Source of the DNA: Bacillus carboniphilus
Lineage (GTDB): Bacteria; Bacillota; Bacilli; Bacillales; JC228
NCBI RefSeq assembly: GCF_039522365.1
Contig: NZ_BAAADJ010000004.1
Location: 248,001 to 312,000, forward strand
Direction of reading: 5' to 3'
DNA: 64,000 nt
Positions 24,442 to 32,333 of this stretch are shown piece after piece. Every line of letters begins with the position of its first letter. The stretch's first letter is position 1. Below the pieces are notes generated by a model. It worked only from the letters and a program-made list of their open reading frames with translations, had not been told where the DNA came from and made no database searches. The translations under genes and the position numbers were made by a program.

Positions 24442-25302
24442 TTATTTCGCAAATCCATCGAATTCGAATACTAGGTCTTCTACGTTTTTATCCGTATACG
24501 CTTTTCTTTTAAACATATCTAATGAACCATTGATCTCAATTCTAAATGGTTGGGCTATGTCTAACCCTTCATACATTTCGTGGTTTTCTTCTATTTCAGT
24601 TTCCATTCCGACGTTACCGTAATACGTTTTCTTTACTTCTTGTCCATTACTAAACGCATTGGCATATGCATAACTAACCTCTTCTTCTCCCCCTTCAAAG
24701 CTATAGTAAACAATTGTGAATTTATCACCAGATACGATACGCTCTACGGTCACAGAAACATAATCATTGCTCATCGTTTGGTTGATGTCGTACTCAACAA
24801 GGTTAGGATTGTGGAATACGATTTCATCAATTGGTTCAAACCCAGTAAACACACTCTCTACAGACATAATAACGAAAAATTCATTCTCCACATCATTCGC
24901 TACAATCCCTGATAAGTATCCATGGTCACCTTCTTCGAAATCCACCTTATTACCATCCATATATAAGGCAAAGGATACCGTGTTTCCATTCTCTTTGTCT
25001 TCTTTGTATTCTGCTAGAATCAACGTTTGTTCAGCCTTACGATCGACTGAAGTAATATGTACTGGGACCTTTTCAAAGGGTCTGTTTTGATAGGCATCCG
25101 AATCATTTTTTAGAATATCAAATTCATCAAACGAAATCAGTTCGCCCTCCGCAGTTACTTCACTTACTGTTCTCTTTGGTTCTTCTTCTGGAGCGTTCAC
25201 TTTTACATTAACTGTTCCGTCGGCTTCTCCTTCAGATAACTCCACCGAACATCCAGTTAATAGAGCGCTCCCTAATAATGCTCCAGCAATCAGTTTCTTC
25301 AT
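24442..25302 (-). CDS. Lipoprotein of unknown function
   Basis: 286 residues with a lipoprotein signal (LLGSALLTGC), so it is anchored on the outer face of the membrane. The mature part is acidic and beta-rich without cysteines. No catalytic motif is recognised; similar proteins in Bacillaceae carry DUF-type domains of unknown role. It is single and convergent with the GNAT gene, and its stop codon abuts a REP-A element. Confidence 0.65.
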   Translation of the reverse strand: MKKLIAGALLGSALLTGCSVELSEGEADGTVNVKVNAPEEEPKRTVSEVTAEGELISFDEFDILKNDSDAYQNRPFEKVPVHITSVDRKAEQTLILAEYKEDKENGNTVSFALYMDGNKVDFEEGDHGYLSGIVANDVENEFFVIMSVESVFTGFEPIDEIVFHNPNLVEYDINQTMSNDYVSVTVERIVSGDKFTIVYYSFEGGEEEVSYAYANAFSNGQEVKKTYYGNVGMETEIEENHEMYEGLDIAQPFRIEINGSLDMFKRKAYTDKNVEDLVFEFDGFAK

Positions 25303-25468
25303 GTTGTTTCCCCCCGATTTCTTGGTGTATACCTCTTACTGTTGACCGATAGTGTGAAATTTCTTCCATCCATACTATATTTCGGTAATAATTTACAATA
25401 TTTAATGCTTTTTTCCAAATAATTATGAAAAATTATGCAGGTCAATAGTCCCGGATGTCTCGTATGTA

Positions 25469-25498
25469 GTGGGACAGCAAACCTGTCCCCCTGTCCCG
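25469..25498 (+). repeat. REP-A copy 14
   Basis: GGGACA, CCTGTCCCC and TGTCCC arms in the upstream region of the hydrolase gene, 30 bases before its ATG. Confidence 0.85.
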
Positions 25499-25527
25499 TT
25501 CCTCACAAAAAGGTTATAATCAAAAGA

Positions 25528-26352
25528 ATGCTTTTTAAATCTACCTTTCACAACGGAGGCTATTACATATTGCTAGCACATAAAGTCATCAAGAATTCGA
25601 GTACAAAAGAATGGGTTGTTTTTGTCCACGGTTTAGGTGGAAATCACAACATTTTTTATAAACAAATTGATTTATTTAGTAATAGATTTAATGTTTTGTT
25701 ATTAGATTTACCTGGCCATGGAGATTCTGGGCCGACCGTTGGAGATCATACCCTAGATCAGAGTGGTGATGGGGTAAGTGATTTGATGGATTTTTTGAAA
25801 ATCAAGAGTGCTCATTTTGTAGGTGTATCTCTTGGGACGATTGTGATTCAGGAGTTCTCTCTGAAATACCCTGAAAAAGTGGAGAAAATGATTTTGGCTG
25901 GAGCCGTTAATGAATGGAAAAGCTGGGGGTTGTTTTTAGGAAAGGCTGCCCTCTCCTTCCCATTGAAGCACGTGATTCCTTACATGCTGGAATATAAACT
26001 GTTCGCCAATATTTTAATGCCCAAACGAAATCATAAAAAGTCCAGGGATATTTTTATCCGCGAGGCTCAAAAGCTTGGTAAGACCGATTATTTGAGCTGG
26101 GTGAACGTTGGTGTTCAGTCTGCAGAAACGTATAAGAAGTTGGATAAGTCTATTCCTTTTAAAAAATTATATATTAGCGGAGATGAAGACCATATGTTTT
26201 TGCCCAGCATTCAAAGGTATGTTGAACAGGAAGAGCACTCGGAGTTAGTCGTTTTGGAGTCATGTGGGCATGTTTGTAATATTGAGCGGTTTGAGGAATT
26301 TAATAGACATAGTCTTTCCTTTTTAGGAGAGTTTGTTGAAAAAGTTAGTTAA
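25528..26352 (+). CDS. Alpha/beta hydrolase
   Basis: About 274 residues. Motifs: oxyanion strand VFVHGLGGN, PGHGDSG, nucleophile elbow GVSLGT (Ser), acid GDEDHMF and His in CGHVCNIE, the catalytic triad of esterase/lipase-type enzymes. The start is uncertain. ATG 25528 has a TATAAT only 8 bases upstream and poor ribosome binding, while an in-frame TTG about 45 bases further is preceded by GGAGG. The open frame extends upstream through the REP-A element but that part is not credible protein. Confidence 0.8.
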   Translation: MLFKSTFHNGGYYILLAHKVIKNSSTKEWVVFVHGLGGNHNIFYKQIDLFSNRFNVLLLDLPGHGDSGPTVGDHTLDQSGDGVSDLMDFLKIKSAHFVGVSLGTIVIQEFSLKYPEKVEKMILAGAVNEWKSWGLFLGKAALSFPLKHVIPYMLEYKLFANILMPKRNHKKSRDIFIREAQKLGKTDYLSWVNVGVQSAETYKKLDKSIPFKKLYISGDEDHMFLPSIQRYVEQEEHSELVVLESCGHVCNIERFEEFNRHSLSFLGEFVEKVS

Positions 26353-26359
26353 GAGAGGG

Positions 26360-26390
26360 GTGGGACAGTAAACCTGTCCCCTTGTCCCTA
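26360..26390 (+). repeat. REP-A copy 15
   Basis: Lies between convergent genes. The terminal CTA is the TAG of the lipoprotein gene on the minus strand. Confidence 0.85.
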
Positions 26391-27086
26391 TTCAACTTTA
26401 AATATTACTTCTCCCACTCCCATTTCAGCATTGACTGTGATGATGATATCGGAATTTTCGTATGCCTCATTTACATAAACTCCATTCCCTTGAGAAATGA
26501 GGTCTTTGAATTCTGCACTACCAATGCCTTTACTAGAGGTTACTTTAACACCAACGTTGGATGGAAGAATGACTGTTACTTGCCCGACACCTGTCTCTAG
26601 GTTAATATCAAAGCTTTCTTTCCAGTCCCCGCTTACATCTAAATTGAGCTCACCCACACCCGTTTCTATGTCTAAGTCCGTTAGCTGGATACCAGAAAGG
26701 TTTAGATCCGTCTCGGCCGCTCCCGTACTTATTTTTAACGAAAGGGGTACATCCTTTGTCAGTTGAAGGTCCCATTCGTTATCCTTAAAATTGATCCCTT
26801 GCTTGGATTTTTGTGCGACTGTTAATTTCCCTTTATCCCCATTCAACTTATAGCTGACTTTTGGTTCTTTCGAGTCCTCTATCCTTCCCTCTAACCACTG
26901 ATTAGCTCCACCTGAGAGATTCAACTCACCCGCTCCCAGTTTTAGTTCAACGTCGAGCTCCTTCGCATCGTCCTTTTCTATTTCTATACTTTCTTCACTT
27001 GCCTTTCCAAAGCTGAAAACATTACACCCCGTTAAGATTAAAGCTAAAAGAGCTGTACCTGCAAAAATTTTTCCTAATTTCCCCAT
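26388..27086 (-). CDS. Toast-rack/LiaF-like lipoprotein
   Basis: 232 residues from ATG 27086 (GGAGG 8 bases upstream). Lipobox LILTGC. The mature part starts with an acidic linker and then shows the right-handed beta repeats of the toast_rack and LiaF-like adhesin folds (LGAGELNLSGG, ETGVGELNLDVSG, ETGVGQVTVILP, MGVGEVIFKVE). Such domains occur in envelope-stress proteins. A binding or sensing role at the cell surface is likely, but nothing nearby links it to a LiaRS-type system. Confidence 0.75.
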   Translation of the reverse strand: MGKLGKIFAGTALLALILTGCNVFSFGKASEESIEIEKDDAKELDVELKLGAGELNLSGGANQWLEGRIEDSKEPKVSYKLNGDKGKLTVAQKSKQGINFKDNEWDLQLTKDVPLSLKISTGAAETDLNLSGIQLTDLDIETGVGELNLDVSGDWKESFDINLETGVGQVTVILPSNVGVKVTSSKGIGSAEFKDLISQGNGVYVNEAYENSDIIITVNAEMGVGEVIFKVE

Positions 27087-27225
27087 TGTTTGTTCCTCCA
27101 TAATTAAAGTTAATACTTATTTCTGATTGGTTCTATGTAACTATACTCTTAAAAAAATGATAAGAATACAGACTTGAACTCTATATTATATAAGACTTAA
27201 GACCTAGTGAATGAGTAAATAAAAA

Positions 27226-27267
27226 GGACGGATCTCGCGTTTCCATTTGAAAACTGAGAACCGTCCT
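27226..27267. repeat. REP-B copy 1
   Basis: AGGACGGATCTC...GAGAACCGTCCT inverted repeat around the conserved CGTTTCCATTTGAAAAC centre. Located between the lipoprotein and MCP genes. Confidence 0.8.
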
Positions 27268-27281
27268 ATGTTCTATCTCAC

Positions 27282-27310
27282 TGGGACAAGGTTCCTGTCC
27301 CCTCTGTCCC
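27282..27310 (+). repeat. REP-A copy 16
   Basis: GGGACA, CCTGTCCCC and TGTCCC arms. It is directly followed by TTA, the TAA stop of the MCP gene on the minus strand. Confidence 0.85.
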
Positions 27311-28627
27311 TTAAACTGTAAATTTTTGTACCAGTTCGTTTAACTGATCTGCTAGATTCTGCAATTCATTACACATCGCCCCCAACTCTTGCATGGTTGC
27401 ATTTTGTTCTTCCGCCGATGCTGACACTTCGTGAGTAGCGGCCTTTGCTTCTTCTACAATACTCACAGTATTCATGGATGCATCTACAATTTGTTGATGC
27501 CCGGATGCTAACTCCTGAGTAGCGACGGTAATGTCTGATAGTTGTTGTTTCATTTTGACCGCTGCTTTACTAATATCTTGGACTGCTTCTTCCGTATGAG
27601 TCACTGTAATCAACATTTCATTTGTTTCAGATTGGCTTCCCTTAATCTCTGTTACGATTTCTCGGACTCCATTTTGGATATCTTGAATCAGCTTTTGGAT
27701 ATTCCCCGTTGATTCGTTGGACTCACTTGCAAGCTTTCTAACTTCTTCTGCTACAACTGCAAAACCTCTCCCATTCTCACCAGCTCTCGCAGCTTCGATG
27801 GCTGCATTCAACGCTAGGAGATTAGTTTGTTCTGAGATATCTTGGATGATCTTTAAAATTCCACCTATTTTATCTGATGCTTTGTACAACTGGTTTACTT
27901 TTTCAACGGTGATATCTAATTTATTTCGAACACTATTTGATTTCTCGATTGTTTCGGCAGCCGCTTTTTCCCCTTTTCCTACTAATTCAGCTACCTCATT
28001 CGCATAGTTATCTACCGACTGAACATTCACGGAGACTTGCTGACTTGATTTAGAGATGTCTTGGATGGTTTCACTTATGTTGGAAATATCATATTCAATT
28101 TGTTTGGCTCCTGCTGAAATCTGTTGAATACTGGCTGCAACTTGTTCAGAGGAGGATTGTGTTTCTAATGAGGCTGTTTTAACTCCGTGAGACTGTTGGT
28201 TTAAGTTGGCACTAGATTCTTGAATTCCTTTAATGAGTGCCTGGATTTTACCACCCATATCATTAAAAACAAAACCTAGCTTTTCAAACTCATCTCCACT
28301 TTTAATGTCTACACGTTCTGTAAAGTTGTTATCAGAAAATTGCTCGGCAATGTCATTTAACTTCTTAAGTGGTTTCTTGATGAAGAATTGAATGATGAGG
28401 TGTGAGACAAACGCCCCTATGATTAGGTTGACTACACCAGCTACAATGTTTAAGATCTGTGTGTTTTCTAGGTATAGATTCGCAACTCCCATAACAGTAC
28501 TTTGAATCGTACTAAGGAAAAATATTAAAAGGACAATGGTAAAAGTTAGTTTTACTTGTAAAGTTGTTCGAACCTTCACCTTTTTTGGCTTCAGAGACGG
28601 TGTTATTTGTTTGTTACTTGCTTCCAC
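27311..28627 (-). CDS. Methyl-accepting chemotaxis protein with short extracellular loop
   Basis: 438 residues from GTG 28627. Two membrane helices (about 28-50 and 59-83) are separated by fewer than 15 residues, so there is no ligand-binding ectodomain. A HAMP domain follows ([19 protein letters not shown]), then a cytoplasmic signalling domain with the hairpin tip [19 protein letters not shown]. It should sense membrane or internal state or act with a partner. It is the last gene of a CheY-regulator-CheX-MCP operon behind a c-di-GMP riboswitch. No cheA or cheW is adjacent. Confidence 0.9.
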   Translation of the reverse strand: MEASNKQITPSLKPKKVKVRTTLQVKLTFTIVLLIFFLSTIQSTVMGVANLYLENTQILNIVAGVVNLIIGAFVSHLIIQFFIKKPLKKLNDIAEQFSDNNFTERVDIKSGDEFEKLGFVFNDMGGKIQALIKGIQESSANLNQQSHGVKTASLETQSSSEQVAASIQQISAGAKQIEYDISNISETIQDISKSSQQVSVNVQSVDNYANEVAELVGKGEKAAAETIEKSNSVRNKLDITVEKVNQLYKASDKIGGILKIIQDISEQTNLLALNAAIEAARAGENGRGFAVVAEEVRKLASESNESTGNIQKLIQDIQNGVREIVTEIKGSQSETNEMLITVTHTEEAVQDISKAAVKMKQQLSDITVATQELASGHQQIVDASMNTVSIVEEAKAATHEVSASAEEQNATMQELGAMCNELQNLADQLNELVQKFTV

Positions 28628-28652
28628 AAGTGTTCCCCCTACTTATAAAATG

Positions 28653-29114
28653 TCAATCTAGCAATAAATAAACATTCATTTCCTCTTCATTCTCAAACGT
28701 TAAATTAGCCTCAAATGCGTTTCTAAACCCAGATACCTTCGTATCTCCTTCCATAACTGTTGGAGCGGTGATATCTGTTTTGATTCCCTTATTAACAATA
28801 TTCGTAGCAAAGCCACCTGCTATCATGTTCCCTAATTCACCACTAAATGAATTCAGCATTTCTCCTTCTAAGGGCATGCCGAACATGGATTCACCAATAA
28901 AACTAAATACAGATGACTCTCCAGAGAAAACAAGTTTTCCTTTCACGTCTCCAGTTACCCCTATTAAAACGCCAAACTGAAGTTGTAAAGAATCTTCTAT
29001 GAGATTGAGTTCTCCCATTGTAAATGAATGAGGAATTACATTTTCAATAGAAGCGATGGTTCCATTAAATAGTTCAGTTATCATTTGAGACCCATAACCC
29101 ACTGTTCCTGACAT
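28653..29114 (-). CDS. cheX: CheX-like CheY-P phosphatase
   Basis: 153 residues from ATG 29114, preceded by AAAGGGG. The conserved phosphatase helix is seen in SFSGELGNMIAGG (Glu and Asn spaced as in the CheC/CheX E-x-x-N motif). The fold alternates strands and helices as in CheX (ITELFNGTIASIENV at the start). CheX removes phosphate from CheY, which fits its position two genes after cheY in the same operon. Confidence 0.8.
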   Translation of the reverse strand: MSGTVGYGSQMITELFNGTIASIENVIPHSFTMGELNLIEDSLQLQFGVLIGVTGDVKGKLVFSGESSVFSFIGESMFGMPLEGEMLNSFSGELGNMIAGGFATNIVNKGIKTDITAPTVMEGDTKVSGFRNAFEANLTFENEEEMNVYLLLD

Positions 29115-29126
29115 AAAATCACCCCT

Positions 29127-29753
29127 TTATATGTTGACCCATCGATTTTTAATAGAAAGCAATGCTGCACTTGTTCGATTGGTTACCTTTAACTTTTTTA
29201 AAATAGAGTACACGTGATTCTTGGCTGTTCTTTCTGAGATGTGCAGTTGATCTCCGATGTCTTGGTTGTTGTGCCCCTTTGCCAAAAGCTCTAGCACCAG
29301 CCACTCTTGCTTAGTTAGTAGATTTTTCGGACGTGTACCTTTATTGCTTTTCAAGTCGATATAACCATCTAGAAGCACGGATGATAATAGTGGATGGATA
29401 TATCGCTTCCCCTCTAAAATCATCGAAATCGCCTCAAGCTGTTCGGTGTTATTCATGAGTTTGTAAAAATAGCCATGAAGTCTCTTTCCAAAGCAATCAA
29501 GTAATTCTGGATTAGTCATATCAGAAGTCACGATTACCTTTTTGTTTTGAGCGATATAGAAATCAATCAAGTCACTGTGGTTGTCAGTAGTCTCCAAATC
29601 TACAATGACTACATCTACAATCTCCTTAAACAGTTGAACTTTGTTTGACGTATCCACTGCCGTAATAGAGCAATGTTTAAGGTTCTTTGTTAATACTTTT
29701 ACAGTCCATGTGCGATGTAAGCTTGGTTCACTAAGTAATGATATATTTGTCAT
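29127..29753 (-). CDS. LuxR/NarL-type regulator with atypical receiver
   Basis: 208 residues. The C-terminal LuxR helix-turn-helix is clear (LTKQEWLVLELLAKGHNNQD through SERTAKNHVYSILKKL). The N-terminal 130 residues resemble a receiver domain with a candidate phosphoacceptor in VIVDLE, but the usual acidic pair after the first strand is not present (LLSEPS instead of xxDD). Phosphorylation may therefore be weak or absent. Genes of this kind have CsgD/ComA-like roles. It sits between cheY and cheX. Confidence 0.75.
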   Translation of the reverse strand: MTNISLLSEPSLHRTWTVKVLTKNLKHCSITAVDTSNKVQLFKEIVDVVIVDLETTDNHSDLIDFYIAQNKKVIVTSDMTNPELLDCFGKRLHGYFYKLMNNTEQLEAISMILEGKRYIHPLLSSVLLDGYIDLKSNKGTRPKNLLTKQEWLVLELLAKGHNNQDIGDQLHISERTAKNHVYSILKKLKVTNRTSAALLSIKNRWVNI

Positions 29754-29776
29754 CTTCCCTCTACCTTATTTCCTTT

Positions 29777-30136
29777 CTATACCAAAGCCTTCTCAACGGC
29801 TTCTTTTATTCGTACTTGGTCAAAAGGCTTCACAACAAAGTCTTTGGCTCCCGCTTGAATTGCTTCAATCACCATATCCTTTTGCCCCATAGCGGAACAC
29901 ATGATAATAGTGGCATTGGGGTTCACTTTCTTAATCTCCTTTACAGCCTCTACCCCATTCATTTCAGGCATCGTAATATCCATGGTGACGAGGTCGGGTT
30001 TTAATTCCCCATATTTCTCTACGGCTACTTGACCGTTTTCCGCTTCTCCCACAACATCATGACCTAGCTTCGTCAAAATATCTTTCAGTTGCATTCTCAT
30101 AAACATGGCATCATCTGTAACTAAAACTGTTGCCAT
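29777..30136 (-). CDS. CheY-like response regulator, paralogue 2
   Basis: 119 residues from ATG 30136, chosen over an in-frame GTG at 30145 because AAAAGGAG sits 10-17 bases upstream. It has the same active-site set as the paralogue at 6269 (Asp9, Asp53 in LVTMDITMP, Lys in VVKPF) and nearly identical sequence throughout. First gene of the operon cheY - LuxR-type - cheX - MCP, and directly under control of the upstream riboswitch and terminator. Confidence 0.88.
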   Translation of the reverse strand: MATVLVTDDAMFMRMQLKDILTKLGHDVVGEAENGQVAVEKYGELKPDLVTMDITMPEMNGVEAVKEIKKVNPNATIIMCSAMGQKDMVIEAIQAGAKDFVVKPFDQVRIKEAVEKALV

Positions 30137-30154
30137 TTGCCCCACTCCTTTTCA

Positions 30155-30184
30155 CAAAAAATGGCCACTCCAAATGAGCAGCCA
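30155..30184 (-). terminator. Riboswitch expression-platform terminator
   Basis: On the minus strand TGGCTGCTC pairs with GGAGTGGCCA (9 bp with two G-U pairs) and is followed by TTTTTT, 19 bases before the cheY start and after the c-di-GMP aptamer. Confidence 0.75.
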
Positions 30185-30229
30185 AAACATGCATTTTATT
30201 AAGTTTATTAAAAACAATAACATTATTTT

Positions 30230-30306
30230 TGGTAACCAGGCGATCATAGTTATGGAACCTTAGACCCTAAGCTTTGCGTCCTTACCTTTCGATAAGTTTG
30301 CCTTTT
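30230..30306 (-). promoter_or_regulatory. Cyclic di-GMP-I riboswitch (GEMM-I) aptamer
   Basis: On the minus strand the order GGCAAAC, a GAAA tetraloop stem, GGTAAGGACGCAAAGC, GGGTCTAAGG and CGCCTGGTTACC reproduces the GEMM-I consensus, including the ligand-binding ACGCAAAGC segment and the tetraloop receptor side. It lies in the 5' leader of the cheY-cheX-MCP operon with an intrinsic terminator in between, so c-di-GMP should decide read-through into the operon. Whether the ligand turns it on or off is not clear from inspection. Confidence 0.85.
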
Positions 30307-30469
30307 TTTCAAATTTATACCATTCCGGTAGTTTGAGATATTCAATTTTTAGTCATTAGTAATCCAAAAGAACTAGTTCCTTAGTCATTATAAAGGATAA
30401 AAAATGCCAAATCAACATAAATTCTCCATATTTCGACTTCTTTCGACATTTCGTAATGTTCAGGCAATT

Positions 30470-30499
30470 GGGACAGAGGGGACAGGTTTACTGTCCCAC
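30470..30499 (-). repeat. REP-A copy 17
   Basis: Minus-strand orientation with all three arms. Located in the intergenic region ahead of sigma gene 2, just before its AAACTTC cluster, the same order as REP-A copy 3 and the first sigma gene. Confidence 0.85.
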
Positions 30500-30522
30500 T
30501 CTGTCTCATCTTCAAAAAACTG

Positions 30523-30620
30523 TAAAACTTAACGTTTCTCACTAGAAACTTAAAGTTTCCCCTAGAGAAACTTCAAATAACCTACCCAATCAGCCTAGAA
30601 ACATGAAGTTTCTCCTTTTG
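30523..30620 (+). repeat. GAAACTTCAAGTTTC cluster upstream of sigma gene 2
   Basis: Colinear with 4813-4908: AAACTTAACGTTTCTC, AGAAACTTAAAGTTTCCCC, AGAAACTTCAAATAACC and AGAAACATGAAGTTTCTCC units. Homology continues through TTTGTATGGTTGACTTACCT into the gene start. Confidence 0.6.
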
Positions 30621-30697
30621 TTCTATTTCCTCTTCCTTTGTATGGTTGACTTACCTAGGAATAAAACGAATAGCGCGCTTTTCAGAAGGATGAAAAG

Positions 30698-31195
30698 TTG
30701 AAAGAGTTTGAGATGTTGATACAAAATTATGAGCCTATGATTTATAAGATTATGAAGACCCTCAATGTCTATCAAAGAAAGGAAGAATTTTATCAAACCG
30801 GTTTGATAGCTTTGTGGGAGGCTTACCAAAAGTTTGATGCTTATAAAGGTAGTTTTTCGACATTCGCTTATAGCTATATCCGAGGAAGAATGCTGAGAGA
30901 TTTACAACGTAACATTCGTGACGAAGAGAGAAATGTTTATCCGAAAGAAGAGTTTTGGTCCATGATTGAAGATGATGATGCGGATCCTCTAATGCAAGCC
31001 AATGGGAATATTTTAGCCTTATGCAATGAATGCCACCTAACGAAGTTGCAGAGAAAATGGGTGGAGTATACTTGTATTCATATGTTGAGTGTGCGGGAGA
31101 TTGCGGAGGTGGAAGGAGTGTCGATTTCGGCTGTGAAGCGGTGGAAGAAGGAGGCGAAGGAGAAACTTAGAATCTCGCTACTTTCCAAAGCCTAA
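30698..31195 (+). CDS. Sigma-70 family RNA polymerase sigma factor, paralogue 2
   Basis: 165 residues from TTG 30698 with AGAAGG about 9 bases upstream. Region 2 (FYQTGLIALWEAYQKFDAYK, FSTFAYSYIRGRMLRDL) and region 4 (VREIAEVEGVSISAVKRWKK) match the gene at 4989 closely. The upstream frame conserved in the first copy is closed here by a stop codon, which confirms the TTG start in both. It diverges from the riboswitch-controlled chemotaxis operon. Target promoters are unknown. Confidence 0.78.
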   Translation: MKEFEMLIQNYEPMIYKIMKTLNVYQRKEEFYQTGLIALWEAYQKFDAYKGSFSTFAYSYIRGRMLRDLQRNIRDEERNVYPKEEFWSMIEDDDADPLMQANGNILALCNECHLTKLQRKWVEYTCIHMLSVREIAEVEGVSISAVKRWKKEAKEKLRISLLSKA

Positions 31196-31262
31196 TTAAA
31201 ATGACACACTTTTAAGGGTGGTGTTGGATGAATACAATGGCTCCTCCCCCCGGTTTAATCAT

Positions 31263-31294
31263 GTGGGACACGAAACCTGTCCCTACTGTCCCAC
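31263..31294 (+). repeat. REP-A copy 18
   Basis: GTGGGACA, CCTGTCCC and TGTCCCAC arms. Its CTA supplies the TAG of the DUF4064 gene, whose last two residues Gly-Gln are repeat-encoded. Confidence 0.85.
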
Positions 31295-31624
31295 ACTTTT
31301 GTCCTTTCTAAATACACCCATTAAACCAGCGATGAGTAATAAAATAAAGGATAATAGGAATGCCAGTGAGATGCTGATTAGACCACCAATGGCAGCAATG
31401 AGCATGATGATGCCTCCTTGCTTTGGCTTACTCTTGACCCTTACCGAGCCTATGATTCCTAAGATTGAAAAGATAATCCCACCAAATCCGAGACCTGTTA
31501 GCTCACTTGTGCCAGCCTCGTTAAATGCAGCGTCAATTCCTCCAACAAATAGTGCAAAGAAGGCACCAAAGAATCCAAAAATACCACCTAGTAATCCTAA
31601 GACAAATTCTGTTGTTCTTGACAT
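31283..31624 (-). CDS. DUF4064-type small membrane protein
   Basis: 113 residues from ATG 31624 behind AGGAGGG. Three to four hydrophobic helices rich in Gly (GLLGGIFGFFGAFFALFVGG, FGGIIFSILGIIGS, IMLIAAIGGLISISLAFLL) and the central KPKQGG turn are typical of the DUF4064 family in Bacillaceae. The function is unknown. It ends in a REP-A element with the same Gly-Gln-stop ending as the Gfo/Idh gene at 3450. Confidence 0.7.
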   Translation of the reverse strand: MSRTTEFVLGLLGGIFGFFGAFFALFVGGIDAAFNEAGTSELTGLGFGGIIFSILGIIGSVRVKSKPKQGGIIMLIAAIGGLISISLAFLLSFILLLIAGLMGVFRKDKSVGQ

Positions 31625-31649
31625 AGCTTTTCCCTCCTAAATTAGTAGG

Positions 31650-31832
31650 TTAACAATCGGTTTGATTTAGGCATAATTTATTTGATATTATTTCTTGCCT
31701 CCTATTATCTTCTTTTGACGCTGTTCTTATTCTATCTGGACAGAGTGGCCTCCCTTCACTTACATGTACTACAAACTTTGACACCAGATTCTTAACTTCA
31801 AAGGCATACTGCTCCCATACCAATAGCTCCAT
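31650..31832 (-). pseudogene. Decayed gene with upstream palindrome, copy A
   Basis: The frame starts MELLVWEQYAFEVKNLVSKF and continues for 60 residues into sequence without coding character. A homologous start, frameshifted, occurs at 33924 (MAELLEWKEYDLG, then LVSKFVGHEVDRD one frame over). Both follow the same 26-bp palindrome. The family is not recognised. The two copies decaying differently suggests remnants of one former gene. Confidence 0.45.
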
Positions 31833-31834
31833 AG

Positions 31835-31860
31835 TTTTTAAACAAACGTTTGTTTAAAAA
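31835..31860. promoter_or_regulatory. 26-bp perfect palindrome (CAAACGTTTG copy 4)
   Basis: Half-site TTTTTAAACAAAC followed by its exact reverse complement. It ends 3 bases before the start codon of the decayed gene on the minus strand, a position typical for a repressor operator. Confidence 0.55.
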
Positions 31861-31908
31861 TTCTTCTGTCGATTTCTGTCTAGCTGTCCATTTATCCACT
31901 TGCTTTTA

Positions 31909-31937
31909 TGGGACACAAAACCTGTCCCTCTGTCCCA
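31909..31937 (+). repeat. REP-A copy 19
   Basis: GGGACA, CCTGTCCC and TGTCCC arms in a gene-free stretch. Confidence 0.85.
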
Positions 31938-32013
31938 TCTTTTTTTCTAGAACGTTTTTCCTAAAGAGAAAGGTTCTGTAATCTATATAATTTCCGTTTT
32001 TATAAGCAATCTG

Positions 32014-32043
32014 CGGGACACGAAAGCTGTCCCCTCTGTCCCA
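32014..32043 (+). repeat. REP-A copy 20
   Basis: GGGACA, GCTGTCCCC and TGTCCC arms. Preceded by GCAATCTGCG, very similar to the bases before copy 21 (GCGATCTGCG), so the flanks were copied too. Confidence 0.85.
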
Positions 32044-32059
32044 ATATTAAAAGTGAAAT

Positions 32060-32226
32060 GGAATTCGGAACTTGGGCGATGGAATTCAGAACTAGGGGCT
32101 GGTATTCAGAACTCAGGCGTTGGAATTGAGAACTCAGGGGCCGGCATTCAGAACTCAGGGGCTGGTATTCAGAACTCAGGGGCCGGAATTCGGAACTCAG
32201 GGGTTGGCATTCAGAACTCAGGGGAG
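32060..32226 (+). repeat. 21-bp tandem array, eight units
   Basis: Eight units of 21 bp (one of 20) with consensus GG(A/T/C)ATTC(A/G)GAACTCAGGGG plus two variable bases. Units are 80-95% alike by eye. There are no spacers, so this is not CRISPR, and there is no start codon or ribosome binding site. The rest of the stretch to 32333 shows nothing else. Confidence 0.9.
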
Positions 32227-32333
32227 TAATTTTTACCCAATTTAAATAAATTTCATTATAAAAATCTTGAACATAGGACCTGACCCTAGTTCGTGAACCC
32301 TTTAGCCCACCTAGGGTCTAGCCCCAATTCCCC

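Noticed and set aside
31218-31310. 27-codon frame starting ATGAATACAATGGC behind GGGTGGTG
   Set aside because: It reads mostly through a REP-A element and has no protein-like composition.
14651-32226. CRISPR array
   Set aside because: The two arrays have 21-bp units joined head to tail without unique spacers, and no cas genes are present.
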